A stretch of DNA of 28,252 nucleotides from Candidatus Binatus soli (GTDB taxonomy: Bacteria > Desulfobacterota > Binatia > Binatales > Binataceae): assembly GCA_002479255.1 (NCBI GenBank), contig DLMJ01000042.1, forward strand, positions 100,989 to 129,240. The letters run 5' to 3'. A model generated the notes under the pieces. The model was not told the DNA's origin. It saw only the letters and a program-made list of their open reading frames with translations, and did not search any database. Of the stretch, positions 15,814 through 23,355 are shown piece by piece. The translations under genes were made by a program, and so were the position numbers. How positions within the stretch are numbered: the first letter of the stretch is position 1; every line of letters begins with the position of its first letter.

Positions 15814-16719
15814 ATGCCAACTGTTGAGCAGAACTTATTTTTGTGGGGCAAATCGGACGGGTGGAAGGATGACGGCGACATATGGTCGGTAAAGTGGGGC
15901 GGAACTGACTTGGAGTGGTGGGTTTCGATCTTCCCCCGCATTCGGAAGTTTCTGCCCGCGCCTACGATTCTTGAGATAGCCCCCGGCTTCGGCCGCTGGA
16001 CCCAGTTTCTGAAGGGATTTTGCGACCAGCTTATCGCCGTTGACGCCTCGCCGGCCTGCATTGAGAGGTGCAAGGAACGCTTCGCATCGGACCGGCATGT
16101 GCGCTGCTATGTGAATGACGGAAAGTCGCTGGCGATGGTGGAGGATAGGAGCGTTGACTTCGCTTTTAGCTTTGATTCGTTGGTGCATGTCGAAGCCGAC
16201 GTAATCGCGGCCTATCTGCAGCAACTTGGCAAGAAGCTAAAGCCCGGCGGGTTCGCCTTCCTCCACCACTCGAATCTCGAGTCGTACCGGAAATCCATTT
16301 GGCTGCCCAAGATGATTGGCGGCCGCAAATCGCCTTGGCTGCCCAAGGCGGTTGGCGGGCTCGAACCGATGGGGGCCAATCCTGGCAAGCCGGCGCCCCT
16401 GTCGCGGAGCTTGTGGTGGCGCCGGCGGCTGCAATTGAAGCTGATCGATTGGGGTCTTCTGGTGAACAACTTAGGCCTTCGCGCCGAATCGATGAGCGCC
16501 AGAATTCTCATAGAATTATGCGACGCTGCCGGTCTCGATTGCAGGTCGCAGGAACTCGTCAACTGGAACCTTGGTCCATCACTGCCTGACTGCTTTTCCG
16601 TGGTGACGCCGCGCCATAATGAGTCGCGCAAGCCACCGCGGCTGCTCAAAAATCCTCATTTCATGGACGAAGCGGAACGGGTGCGTCGCACCGCGGAGTT
16701 TTATTCCGCTCTGTTGTAA
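15814..16719 (+). CDS. SAM-dependent methyltransferase with in-frame 12-residue duplication
   Basis: This 301-residue class I methyltransferase has motif I ILEIAPGFGRW (52-62) and strand-2 Asp in IAVDASPAC. DFAFSFDSLVHVEADVIAAYLQQLGKKLKPGGFAFLHHSN covers the post-motif region. An N-terminal Trp-rich segment (DGWKDDGDIWSVKWGGTDLEWW) and the HHSNL signature place it near methyltransferases found beside glycosyltransferases in LPS and exopolysaccharide loci. Residues 163-186 contain two consecutive copies of WLPK-(M/A)-(I/V)-GG, from a 36-bp duplication. ATG 15814 has no clear ribosome-binding site. It is probably the last glycan-related gene before the CoA catabolic operon. Substrate unknown. 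Confidence 0.83.
   Translation: MPTVEQNLFLWGKSDGWKDDGDIWSVKWGGTDLEWWVSIFPRIRKFLPAPTILEIAPGFGRWTQFLKGFCDQLIAVDASPACIERCKERFASDRHVRCYVNDGKSLAMVEDRSVDFAFSFDSLVHVEADVIAAYLQQLGKKLKPGGFAFLHHSNLESYRKSIWLPKMIGGRKSPWLPKAVGGLEPMGANPGKPAPLSRSLWWRRRLQLKLIDWGLLVNNLGLRAESMSARILIELCDAAGLDCRSQELVNWNLGPSLPDCFSVVTPRHNESRKPPRLLKNPHFMDEAERVRRTAEFYSALL
16300..16371 (+). repeat. In-frame 36-bp tandem duplication inside the methyltransferase gene
   Basis: TGGCTGCCCAAG begins at 16300 and again at 16336, and the following TTGGCGG also recurs at the same offset. The 12-residue units align as WLPKMIGGRKSP and WLPKAVGGLEP-. The second half has diverged. Confidence 0.75.
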
Positions 16720-17020
16720 GGCTCGGTCGGCGAGCGGCGCAAGTTCCCGCCCGCTGAGACTGACGGTGCCGCGTCGAGGACATTAGGAAATCGCACACAC
16801 CATTGCACACGTTTGTATCGAAAGCGCCCATCGTGTGTCTTTTCGCTCCATCCCGTCTGGACTCGCCGATTGCATTGCCCGATGATGCATCTAACGCGTT
16901 TGCGCAAAGTCTGGCGCGCGCACGCGTGGCACGTTAGATGCTCAGTTATCGAAGTCAAAACGCCGATTAACTATGCGATGGCGACTCTCTCGAGCCGCAG
17001 AGCGAGGAGAAAATAGGCCG
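16720..17020. other. Intergenic region upstream of the acyl-CoA operon
   Basis: About 300 bp contain no convincing gene. The region holds an inverted repeat and an internal palindrome (see 16887-16941) and several CACAC/GTGTG blocks near 16795-16845. It is where the promoter and operator of the acyl-CoA dehydrogenase operon should lie. Confidence 0.5.
16887..16941. promoter_or_regulatory. Nested inverted repeats, candidate operator
   Basis: GCATCTAACG (16887-16896) and its exact reverse complement CGTTAGATGC (16932-16941) flank a perfect palindrome, TTTGCGCAAA (16899-16908). They lie about 80-130 bp before the acyl-CoA dehydrogenase start. TetR- and FadR-like regulators of acyl-CoA genes bind such palindromes, but no regulator gene is present here, so the role is inferred. 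Confidence 0.4.
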
Positions 17021-18292
17021 ATGGATACTTACCGTGAACTCTGTCTCGGGGTCCCGAAAGAGTACGAGTCGATCCGCGCGAACGCTCATCGCTTCGCCAA
17101 AGAGGTGATGCGTCCGGCCGCGATCGAACTCGATCGCATGGCCGATCCCAAGGATGTCATCGCGCCGGATTCCCCGCTAAGACAGGTTCTGAAGAAGGCC
17201 TACGGCCTTGGCTATCATGTGGCGGGACTCCCGGTCGCGATTGGTGGGCTGGGACTCGATCCGCTCGGCAGTCACATCCTGCATGAGGAACTGGCGTGGG
17301 GATCGGTTGACCTGTCGATAGCTATCGGAGTCGCGGGTTTCCCGGCCATGATTGCCGCCACCAGCGGCAATCCCGATCTGTACGAAACCTTCGTCAAGCC
17401 CTACGTAGAGGACCGCGAAGCCGCGATCATAGGATGCTGGGCTATCACCGAGCCCAACCATGGCTCCGATCATCTAATGGTAGGCACGCCCGAGTTTCAC
17501 GATCCGAAGGTGAAGGGCGAAGTCGTCGCGCGCGCCGACGGCGACTCCTACGTCATCAAGGGCCAGAAGGCGGCATGGGTTTCCAACGGCACCATCGCGA
17601 CTCACGCGGCGCTCTATCTGAGGATCGATTCCGAATCGCCTCATGCAGCAGCAGGAATGTCCGGCGGCGGCATCGCAGTGGTTCCACTGAACCTGCCGGG
17701 AGTGTCGAAGGGCAAGCCGCTCAACAAAATGGGGCAGCGCGCGCTCAACCAGGGCGAGATCTTTTTCGAGAATGTGCGCATCCCGCGCCATTACATGGTG
17801 GTGAACTCCGATTCCTATGAGCAGCACACGATGGCGACGTTGACCATGGCCAACGGCGGCATGTCCACCGCATTTACCGGCCTCGCCCGCGCCGCATATG
17901 AGGCCGCACTGGACTATTCGAAGGAACGCATCCAGGGCGGCCGCCCCATCTGTGAGCATCAGCTGGTGCAGAAGCGCCTGTTTGAAATGTTCACCAAGGT
18001 CGAGGCTTGCCGCGCCCTCTCGCGTGCGGTTACCGTTTACAACAGCTCGTCGGGAATGCCTTCGCTCCAACATGCCATCGCCGCGAAGACCTTCTGCACG
18101 CAGGCCTCATTCGAGGTGGCCAGCGACGCCTTGCAGATTTTCGGCGGCAACGGGCTGAGCAAGGAATATCCGGTCGAGAAGTTGTTCCGCGATGCGCGCG
18201 CCTCGCTCATCGAGGACGGCACCAACGAGGTCCTGAGCCTGGCCGGCGCGCGACACATCCTCGCCGAGGCCGATGGCCACGGGCACGCATAG
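17021..18292 (+). CDS. Acyl-CoA dehydrogenase family protein
   Basis: This 423-residue flavoprotein of the acyl-CoA dehydrogenase fold transfers electrons from an acyl-CoA to ETF. Start ATG 17021 follows GCGAGGAGA; an in-frame ATG at 16973 is less likely. Order: helical N-domain; beta-domain with GCWAITEPNHGSD and KGQKAAWVSNG (FAD and substrate contacts); C-terminal helical domain with LQIFGGNGLSKEYPVEKLFRDAR and LIEDGTNEVLSLAGA. At the place where medium-chain enzymes have the catalytic Glu of the EGT motif, this protein has Asp399 (EDGT), so the base may be Asp or lie elsewhere. It is 41 bp upstream of the acyl-CoA ligase gene, which probably supplies its substrate. The substrate is unknown. 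Confidence 0.92.
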   Translation: MDTYRELCLGVPKEYESIRANAHRFAKEVMRPAAIELDRMADPKDVIAPDSPLRQVLKKAYGLGYHVAGLPVAIGGLGLDPLGSHILHEELAWGSVDLSIAIGVAGFPAMIAATSGNPDLYETFVKPYVEDREAAIIGCWAITEPNHGSDHLMVGTPEFHDPKVKGEVVARADGDSYVIKGQKAAWVSNGTIATHAALYLRIDSESPHAAAGMSGGGIAVVPLNLPGVSKGKPLNKMGQRALNQGEIFFENVRIPRHYMVVNSDSYEQHTMATLTMANGGMSTAFTGLARAAYEAALDYSKERIQGGRPICEHQLVQKRLFEMFTKVEACRALSRAVTVYNSSSGMPSLQHAIAAKTFCTQASFEVASDALQIFGGNGLSKEYPVEKLFRDARASLIEDGTNEVLSLAGARHILAEADGHGHA

Positions 18293-18333
18293 CAGCTACG
18301 GTCGCATTCAGCTGATCGCGATGGAGGTCGCCG

Positions 18334-19905
18334 ATGGCGCGTGCACAGGGAGCGATTGAGCAGCTGATAAGACTGCGCGTGAAGCAGCATCCACGCGAAA
18401 CCTGGCTCAAGTTCAAAGACCAGGAATTTTCGTGGGAGCAAGTGTTGAGTAACATTCATCGCGCCGCCAACGGCTTGCTCGCTCTCGGCATCGCGCCTGG
18501 CGACCGCGTCGCGATCATGATGGGGAATCGCCCCGAATTTTTGTGGATACACTTCGCGATCGGTTTCATCGGCGCGGTGAGCGTTCCCGTCAACACCTCG
18601 CAACGCGGCGTGACATTGCATCACGTGCTCGCGGACTCCGACTCCGCGGCGGTGATCTTCGAAGAGCTGCTGCGCGATTCGGTGATGGCGGTAAAGGACT
18701 CGCTCCCGAGCCTGAAAGCTACTGTGGTGGCCGACGGCAAGCCGGGCAAGGGCGTCGATACGACTCTGGATGCCCTGATGGCGCATCCCGATCGGGAACC
18801 CATCGTCGATGTCGGCTCAAGCGCCGGTGGCGCAAACATGATGTACACCTCGGGCACCACCGGGCCTCCCAAAGGCGTCATCGCCAGCGGCGGGGATAGT
18901 ACTGCGCTCGCTGCGGTGCTGGGCGCCATCAAGCTGCGTCCCGGCGAGACCATCTACACCGTGCTCCCGCTGTTTCACGGCAACGCGCTGATGATCTCGG
19001 GATTCGGCTCGATGCTTCTCGATGCCAAATTCGCGATCGCCGAGCGCTTCAGCGCGTCGCGATTCTGGGACGAATGCCGCAAGTACCACGCCGTCGAGTT
19101 CAACACCCTGGGCGGCATGATTCCGATTCTGCTCAAGCAGCCGCCCCGTCCCGACGATCGCAAGCACGAAGTGCGTGTGGTGCTCTCGGCAGCATGTCCG
19201 CCATCGGTGTGGAAGGAATTCGAGGATCGTTTCGGCGTCAAAATTATCGAAGTTTACGGAATGGTCGATTCGCCCGGGTTCCTTATGAACGACGTTGACC
19301 GCGTCGGGTCGATGGGTAAGCCGGTCGGCGAGGTAGAGTTCCGCGTGGTCGACGACAACGACAATCCGCTCCCGGCGGGCAAGATCGGCGAACTCGTCTT
19401 CCGTCATCCCAAGGGCCGGCTCAGTCATTATCACAAGCTTCCCGATGCGACCGCGGAGGCATACCGCAACGGATGGTTTCATTCGGGCGATCTCGCCAGG
19501 ACCGACGAGGACGGTTTCTATTATTTCTGCGGACGCAAGAAGGCGTCGATCCGGCGCCGTGGCGAGAACATTTCCGCCTGGGAGATCGAGACCGTCGTCA
19601 ATCAGCATCCCGCAGTGTTGGAGTCGGCGGCCTACGCGGTGCCGTCGGAACTCGGCGAGGATGAAGTCAAGATCGCGGTCGTGCTGGCGCCCGACGCGAA
19701 ACTTCGCCCCGAAGATCTCATCGAGTTTTGCCGCGACCGGATGGCCTACTACGCGGTGCCGCGCTTCATCGAGTTTATCGACGAGCTTCCTAAGACCGGC
19801 ACTCATCGCATCCAGTATGCTGCCCTGAAGGCGAAGGGCGTCGCTGGCGCCTGGGATCGCGAGCAGGCGGGCATCAAGGTCGAACGAACACGCACGCCGG
19901 CATGA
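18334..19905 (+). CDS. AMP-forming acyl-CoA ligase (ANL superfamily)
   Basis: This 523-residue CaiC/fatty-acyl-CoA-synthetase-like enzyme activates a carboxylate to acyl-AMP and then acyl-CoA. Motifs: P-loop YTSGTTGPPKG (171-181), LPLFHGNA (211-218), the A5 region IEVYGMVDS (305-313, where the usual Thr-Glu is Val-Asp), GWFHSGDLARTDEDGFYYFCGRKK (about 380-403) and RRRGENIS (407-414). In the C-terminal A10 motif the invariant lysine region reads PKTGTHRIQ (486-494) rather than the usual -x-GK-; related CoA ligases use similar HR variants, so activity is not ruled out. ATG 18334 has GGAGGT at ideal spacing. It sits between acyl-CoA dehydrogenase and nitroreductase genes in one operon. Confidence 0.92.
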   Translation: MARAQGAIEQLIRLRVKQHPRETWLKFKDQEFSWEQVLSNIHRAANGLLALGIAPGDRVAIMMGNRPEFLWIHFAIGFIGAVSVPVNTSQRGVTLHHVLADSDSAAVIFEELLRDSVMAVKDSLPSLKATVVADGKPGKGVDTTLDALMAHPDREPIVDVGSSAGGANMMYTSGTTGPPKGVIASGGDSTALAAVLGAIKLRPGETIYTVLPLFHGNALMISGFGSMLLDAKFAIAERFSASRFWDECRKYHAVEFNTLGGMIPILLKQPPRPDDRKHEVRVVLSAACPPSVWKEFEDRFGVKIIEVYGMVDSPGFLMNDVDRVGSMGKPVGEVEFRVVDDNDNPLPAGKIGELVFRHPKGRLSHYHKLPDATAEAYRNGWFHSGDLARTDEDGFYYFCGRKKASIRRRGENISAWEIETVVNQHPAVLESAAYAVPSELGEDEVKIAVVLAPDAKLRPEDLIEFCRDRMAYYAVPRFIEFIDELPKTGTHRIQYAALKAKGVAGAWDREQAGIKVERTRTPA

Positions 19906-19964
19906 ACCAGCCGCCGTCGAGGCGGCGCAATGGCGGTACAACTTCCGCGACCCGAGGAGGGACA

Positions 19965-20747
19965 ATGGAATTTCAGGAATTAATTGGCACGCGACGTTCG
20001 ATTCGCTTCTTCGATCCCAAGCGACCCGTCGAACAGGACAAGATTCAGAAAATTCTCGAGGCTTGCCTGATCGCTTCATGCGCCGTCAATGCGCATTGGC
20101 TTCGCGCAATCGTCGTCAAGCGCGACGACATACCCAAGGCCGAACTCGAGAAGCTCAAGAACCCGGTGCAGGCCATCGTCATTGAACTCGCCCCCGTCCA
20201 TATCTACTTCTATGCTGACCTCGGCGTCGTGAATCGGGTCAAGGGCGCCCGTCTCAAGCAGTTGGTCGAGGCAAATATCGTCGGTTCGACCCACGGCTGG
20301 AGTATCAAGTTCGTCGATGAGATCGTATATCCGATGATCCTGAAGCCGATGACCGAATCGCCGTACTATCCGGCCATGGCCGCTTTCGATTGCGGCGTCG
20401 CGGCATGCCAGGGCCTGCTGATGGCGTTCGAACAAGGACTCGGCGCGTGTCTTACCTCGTTCACCGCGCCCCTCATCGGCGCGATCACCAAGCCGCCCGC
20501 CGATTGGTTCCCGCTCTACCAGCTCAACATCGGCTACTCGCTGGAGTCTCGCGAAGCCGGCGGCCAGCGGCCGCGGCCTCCGTTCGAGGAGCAGTACTTC
20601 CTCGGCAAGTACGGAAATCCGTTCCCGCGCGATCCTAAAGTCGTCGAGGAACTGAAGAAATCCAAGATGCTGCAAGCGCCGGCGCCGCTTCCGGGCCGCA
20701 AGGAGGAACTCCGTCGCCTCGCAAAGCAGCTGAATCTGCCCGAGTGA
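19965..20747 (+). CDS. Nitroreductase family protein
   Basis: This 260-residue FMN-dependent nitroreductase-fold protein has an N-terminal LIGTRRSIRFFDPKRPV, the FMN phosphate-binding region of the family, and CGVAACQGLLMAFEQGLGACLTSF near the middle. The C-terminal ~40 residues are charged and Pro-rich. ATG 19965 is chosen because GAGGAGGGAC precedes it; an upstream in-frame ATG at 19902 overlaps the ligase stop and lacks a ribosome-binding site. In CoA-catabolic clusters such proteins often act as flavin-dependent reductases or dehydrogenases of organic substrates; the true substrate is unknown. It is the third gene of the operon, 59 bp after the ligase. Confidence 0.9.
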   Translation: MEFQELIGTRRSIRFFDPKRPVEQDKIQKILEACLIASCAVNAHWLRAIVVKRDDIPKAELEKLKNPVQAIVIELAPVHIYFYADLGVVNRVKGARLKQLVEANIVGSTHGWSIKFVDEIVYPMILKPMTESPYYPAMAAFDCGVAACQGLLMAFEQGLGACLTSFTAPLIGAITKPPADWFPLYQLNIGYSLESREAGGQRPRPPFEEQYFLGKYGNPFPRDPKVVEELKKSKMLQAPAPLPGRKEELRRLAKQLNLPE

Positions 20748-20831
20748 TCGCGGGTTCCAAACGCTTGCGATGCCTAAGCGCATCCTGACGATTCGGCTTG
20801 TGCCGCTCGCGTCGGAATCAAGCGCCCGGTT

Positions 20832-21215
20832 TCAGAAATGAAACTCGGTCTGCCTGCGCTTGGGGAGCTGTTCGATCATCCCGAGCTTGCGCGCGAGTTC
20901 GTCCACTGTGGCGCGCGGAGCGAACGGGAGTCCCGGCTCGAGCCTTTCCGCCTCGCCCAGTTCGCGCTTGGCCTCGCCGTCGCGGCCTAGCTGCGCGAGA
21001 AGTTGCGCGTACGCCAGATGCGCCCGCGGACACTGCGGATGTATGCGTATCCGCTCGCACACGGCGCGCTCCGGCCCCGACAATCCGCCGCTCTGAGCAG
21101 CGCGATCGGCCGTGCGATCCCGAAATGCGCGCGTGGCCGCGAATGCCAGGCACAGCATCAACCCCGCTGCCACCGCGATTATCGCGCGCGTCAGCCATTT
21201 ATCTAGATCGCGAAT
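20832..21215 (-). CDS. Small membrane-anchored TPR-like protein, start uncertain
   Basis: This protein of about 127 residues overlaps the end of the short-chain dehydrogenase gene. One N-terminal membrane helix (AIIAVAAGLMLCLAFAATRAF) is followed by a helix-turn-helix resembling a TPR (HPQCPRAHLAYAQLLAQLGRDGEAKRELGEAERLEPGLPFAP). No ATG, GTG or TTG lies before the membrane helix; the first ATG (21158) falls inside it. GGAGG about 6 nt upstream of ATT 21215 makes an ATT start the best-placed candidate, with CTG 21194 as an alternative. The same GGAGG encodes Gly-Gly at the dehydrogenase C-terminus. Translational coupling with that gene is likely. Possible role: envelope-anchored scaffold. Confidence in the gene is moderate, in the start low. 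Confidence 0.6.
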   Translation of the reverse strand: MRDLDKWLTRAIIAVAAGLMLCLAFAATRAFRDRTADRAAQSGGLSGPERAVCERIRIHPQCPRAHLAYAQLLAQLGRDGEAKRELGEAERLEPGLPFAPRATVDELARKLGMIEQLPKRRQTEFHF

Positions 21216-21994
21216 GAGTAGCCTCCGTTTACGGGAATCGTCTGCCCCGTCATCCAGCTCGACGCATCGGAGGCGAGGAACAGGACCATGTTGGCCGCGT
21301 CTTCCGGCTCGCCCAGGCGCCGAATCGGGTAATGGCGCAGCACCTTTTTCGTGTACTCTTCCACCTCCAGCATACGCGCGGTCGTGGGGGTGCGCGTAGT
21401 GCCAAGAGCCACGCAGTTCGCGGTCACTGAATAGCGGCCCACGTCCTTGGCGATCGCGCGGATGAATCCTGCCGCCCCGGCCTTGGCGCCGGAATATATT
21501 TCGAGATTCGGCTCGCCGACCCGGCCCGCGTCGGAAATCACGGTGACGATCCGTCCATAACCGCGCTCGATCATCCCCGGCAGCGCCGCGCGGGTGCAGT
21601 TGAGCACGCCGAAGAAATTGGTCTGCAGCGCCGCCTGCCATTCGTTGGGCGACTGCTCCCAGAACGGCTTGCCGGAAATGTTGCGCGGATCGGGCCCGTA
21701 ATTCCCGGCGTTGTTGACCAGGATATCGACCCGTCCCAACGCCCGCACCGCCTGCTCGAACGCGCCCATCACGCCCGCGAAATCGGTCACGTCGCAACTG
21801 GCGGCGAGCCCCTTGCATCCGAGCTTTTCCACTTCCGCTGCGACCGCCTTCGCGCGTTCCTCGTAGTAGTCATTCACCACCACGCCGCCCGCGCCGTTGG
21901 AGGCCAGGTGCAGCGCGATTTGCCTTCCGACGCCCTGTCCCGCGCCCGTCACGAAACCGATACGCCCCTTCAGATCGAGTATTCCGCCCGCCAT
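21203..21994 (-). CDS. Short-chain dehydrogenase/reductase
   Basis: This 263-residue classical SDR is probably a 3-hydroxyacyl-CoA or 3-oxoacyl reductase type. TGAGQGVG (16-23) binds the nucleotide, NNAG is at 94-97, and the catalytic triad is Ser154 (VISDAG), Tyr167 and Lys171 (YSGAK). The C-terminus MTGQTIPVNGGY is the standard SDR ending. The ATG at 21994 is favoured by AAGGAG 6 nt upstream; ATG 22009, whose first bases overlap the preceding stop as ATGA, is an alternative adding five residues. It directly follows the acyl-CoA dehydrogenase gene, consistent with successive beta-oxidation-like steps on a CoA thioester. NAD versus NADP preference cannot be fixed. Confidence 0.92.
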   Translation of the reverse strand: MAGGILDLKGRIGFVTGAGQGVGRQIALHLASNGAGGVVVNDYYEERAKAVAAEVEKLGCKGLAASCDVTDFAGVMGAFEQAVRALGRVDILVNNAGNYGPDPRNISGKPFWEQSPNEWQAALQTNFFGVLNCTRAALPGMIERGYGRIVTVISDAGRVGEPNLEIYSGAKAGAAGFIRAIAKDVGRYSVTANCVALGTTRTPTTARMLEVEEYTKKVLRHYPIRRLGEPEDAANMVLFLASDASSWMTGQTIPVNGGYSFAI

Positions 21995-22005
21995 GGTATG
22001 CTCCT

Positions 22006-23199
22006 TCATCGAATCGCCGATCTCCCGGTCAACGCGCGGCCGATGATCAGCTTTTGAATCTGAGTTGTTCCGTCCGGCATCGTCAGCATCCGTGCGTCGC
22101 GCATGCATCGCTCGACGCGGTTTTCGGTGGCGAGTCCGTTCGCGCCCATGCACTGGATCGCGGTCGATGCGACTTTGACCGCCGCTTCCGTCGCATACCA
22201 TTTCGCCATCGAGGCTTCCACATCCGCGCGTCCGCGTCCGAGCGCGAGATAGGCGCGATGGCATAGCAGGCGCGCCGCGTCGATCTCGGTCGCCATCTCG
22301 GCAACCATCGCGGCGACCAGCTGATGGCGGATGATTTCCTTGCCGAACTGTTTTCGTATCTGCACGTATTTAAGCGCGATCTCGTAGGCGCGCCGCGCGA
22401 TCCCGACCGCCATCATCCCGGTGCCCGCGCGTGCATGCGAAAACAGCGCAAGCGTGCGCTGGAACGCGCGTTCCGGCGACACGGTTTCGCTCTTCCATCC
22501 GCCGAGCACGTTCGTTTCCGGCACTTCGACATCGTTGAAGAACATTTCCGAGGTGGGAAAGGAGCGCAGCCCGATCGTCTGGATCTCGCGGCTGTCGAAC
22601 GGAGACTCCCGCCGGTCGATCACGAAATGGCGGAATCCCGCCGGCCCTTTGGCGGGATCGGTCTGCGCCAGCACCACCGCGATGTCGGCGACGCTCCCGT
22701 TGCTGATCCAGGTCTTCGCGCCGTTGATTACCCAATGGTCGCCGATGCGCTCGGCGCGGCTTCGGATCCCCGACGGATCGGAACCCGCTTCGGGCTCAGT
22801 GGTCGCGATACATCCGATCAGGTCGCCTTGTGAGAGCGGCCCAACCAGGCGCCGCGCCAGCTCAGGATGCGCACTGGCGGCGATCAGCGAGGCCGCGCCG
22901 GCTGTAATCCCCGACATCCCGGCCAGGCCCGGGAAAGTGGCCGACAGTTCCTCGCTCTGGACGCATCTGATGATCGGTTCGGAGCCGCCGGCCATGATTC
23001 CTTCGCTGTCCACGTAGCCCCACGGGATCAGCATCTTGAGCAGCGGCTTGGCGCGCTCCGCGGTCATCTCCAGGTCGCCCCACCGATCGTCGAGCGGGCG
23101 GACCTCCGCGTCGAGGAATTTCCGCAAGCTGTCCCGGAACATCCGCTGCTCTTCGCTCAATTCAAAGTCCATAATCGCCTCGCCCGCCCGGGGCTTCAT
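22006..23199 (-). CDS. Acyl-CoA dehydrogenase family protein
   Basis: This flavoprotein has 397 residues. The N-terminal helical domain starts DFELSEEQRMFRDSLRKFL; the beta-domain contains CIATTEPEAGSD and NGAKTWISNG; the C-terminal domain has FGKEIIRHQLVAAMVAEMATEIDAARLL, CMGANGLATENRVERCMRDAR and MPDGTTQIQ. As in the other acyl-CoA dehydrogenase here, the residue before GT is Asp (Asp376) where Glu is usual. Two starts are possible: ATG 23199 has AGGGAG at ideal spacing and is used here; ATG 23172 (MDFEL) fits the usual family start and has GAGG. The stop overlaps an ATG of the SDR gene (ATGA), so the two are coupled. It is not closely similar to the 17021 enzyme. Confidence 0.92.
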   Translation of the reverse strand: MKPRAGEAIMDFELSEEQRMFRDSLRKFLDAEVRPLDDRWGDLEMTAERAKPLLKMLIPWGYVDSEGIMAGGSEPIIRCVQSEELSATFPGLAGMSGITAGAASLIAASAHPELARRLVGPLSQGDLIGCIATTEPEAGSDPSGIRSRAERIGDHWVINGAKTWISNGSVADIAVVLAQTDPAKGPAGFRHFVIDRRESPFDSREIQTIGLRSFPTSEMFFNDVEVPETNVLGGWKSETVSPERAFQRTLALFSHARAGTGMMAVGIARRAYEIALKYVQIRKQFGKEIIRHQLVAAMVAEMATEIDAARLLCHRAYLALGRGRADVEASMAKWYATEAAVKVASTAIQCMGANGLATENRVERCMRDARMLTMPDGTTQIQKLIIGRALTGRSAIR

Positions 23200-23216
23200 T
23201 TCCTCTCCCTGTTAGA

Positions 23217-23335
23217 CCTCCCGTGCCAACGGGTCTTAATACCGGGTGCAGGGGTCACCCCTGCACCCGCGCGACAACGGAGCGCGGCCTTAACATTGGG
23301 TGCAGGGGTCACCCCTGCCCCCCCGTGCCAACGGG
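23217..23335. repeat. REP-like composite palindromic repeat
   Basis: Two ~54-bp units in tandem. Each has a CGGG/CGGA-type motif, a TTAA block and a strong hairpin. The hairpin GGGTGCAGGGG-TCA-CCCCTGCACCC is perfect at 23244-23268 and loses one base in its second copy (23298-23321). The short palindrome CCCGTGCCAACGGG flanks the module at 23220-23233 and 23322-23335. It lies between the acyl-CoA dehydrogenase and the decarboxylase-like gene and could act as a bidirectional transcript stop or RNA stabiliser. Confidence 0.8.
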
Positions 23336-23355
23336 CCGATTGATCCAGCCTGCAA

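Noticed and set aside
18817..20079. 420-codon minus-strand frame opposite the acyl-CoA ligase
   Set aside because: His/Arg-rich shadow of a clear ANL ligase with all core motifs on the plus strand.
21216..21818. Upstream part of the long minus frame that contains the small TPR-like protein
   Set aside because: This part is an out-of-frame shadow of the short-chain dehydrogenase; only the segment after about 21215 looks like a real protein.
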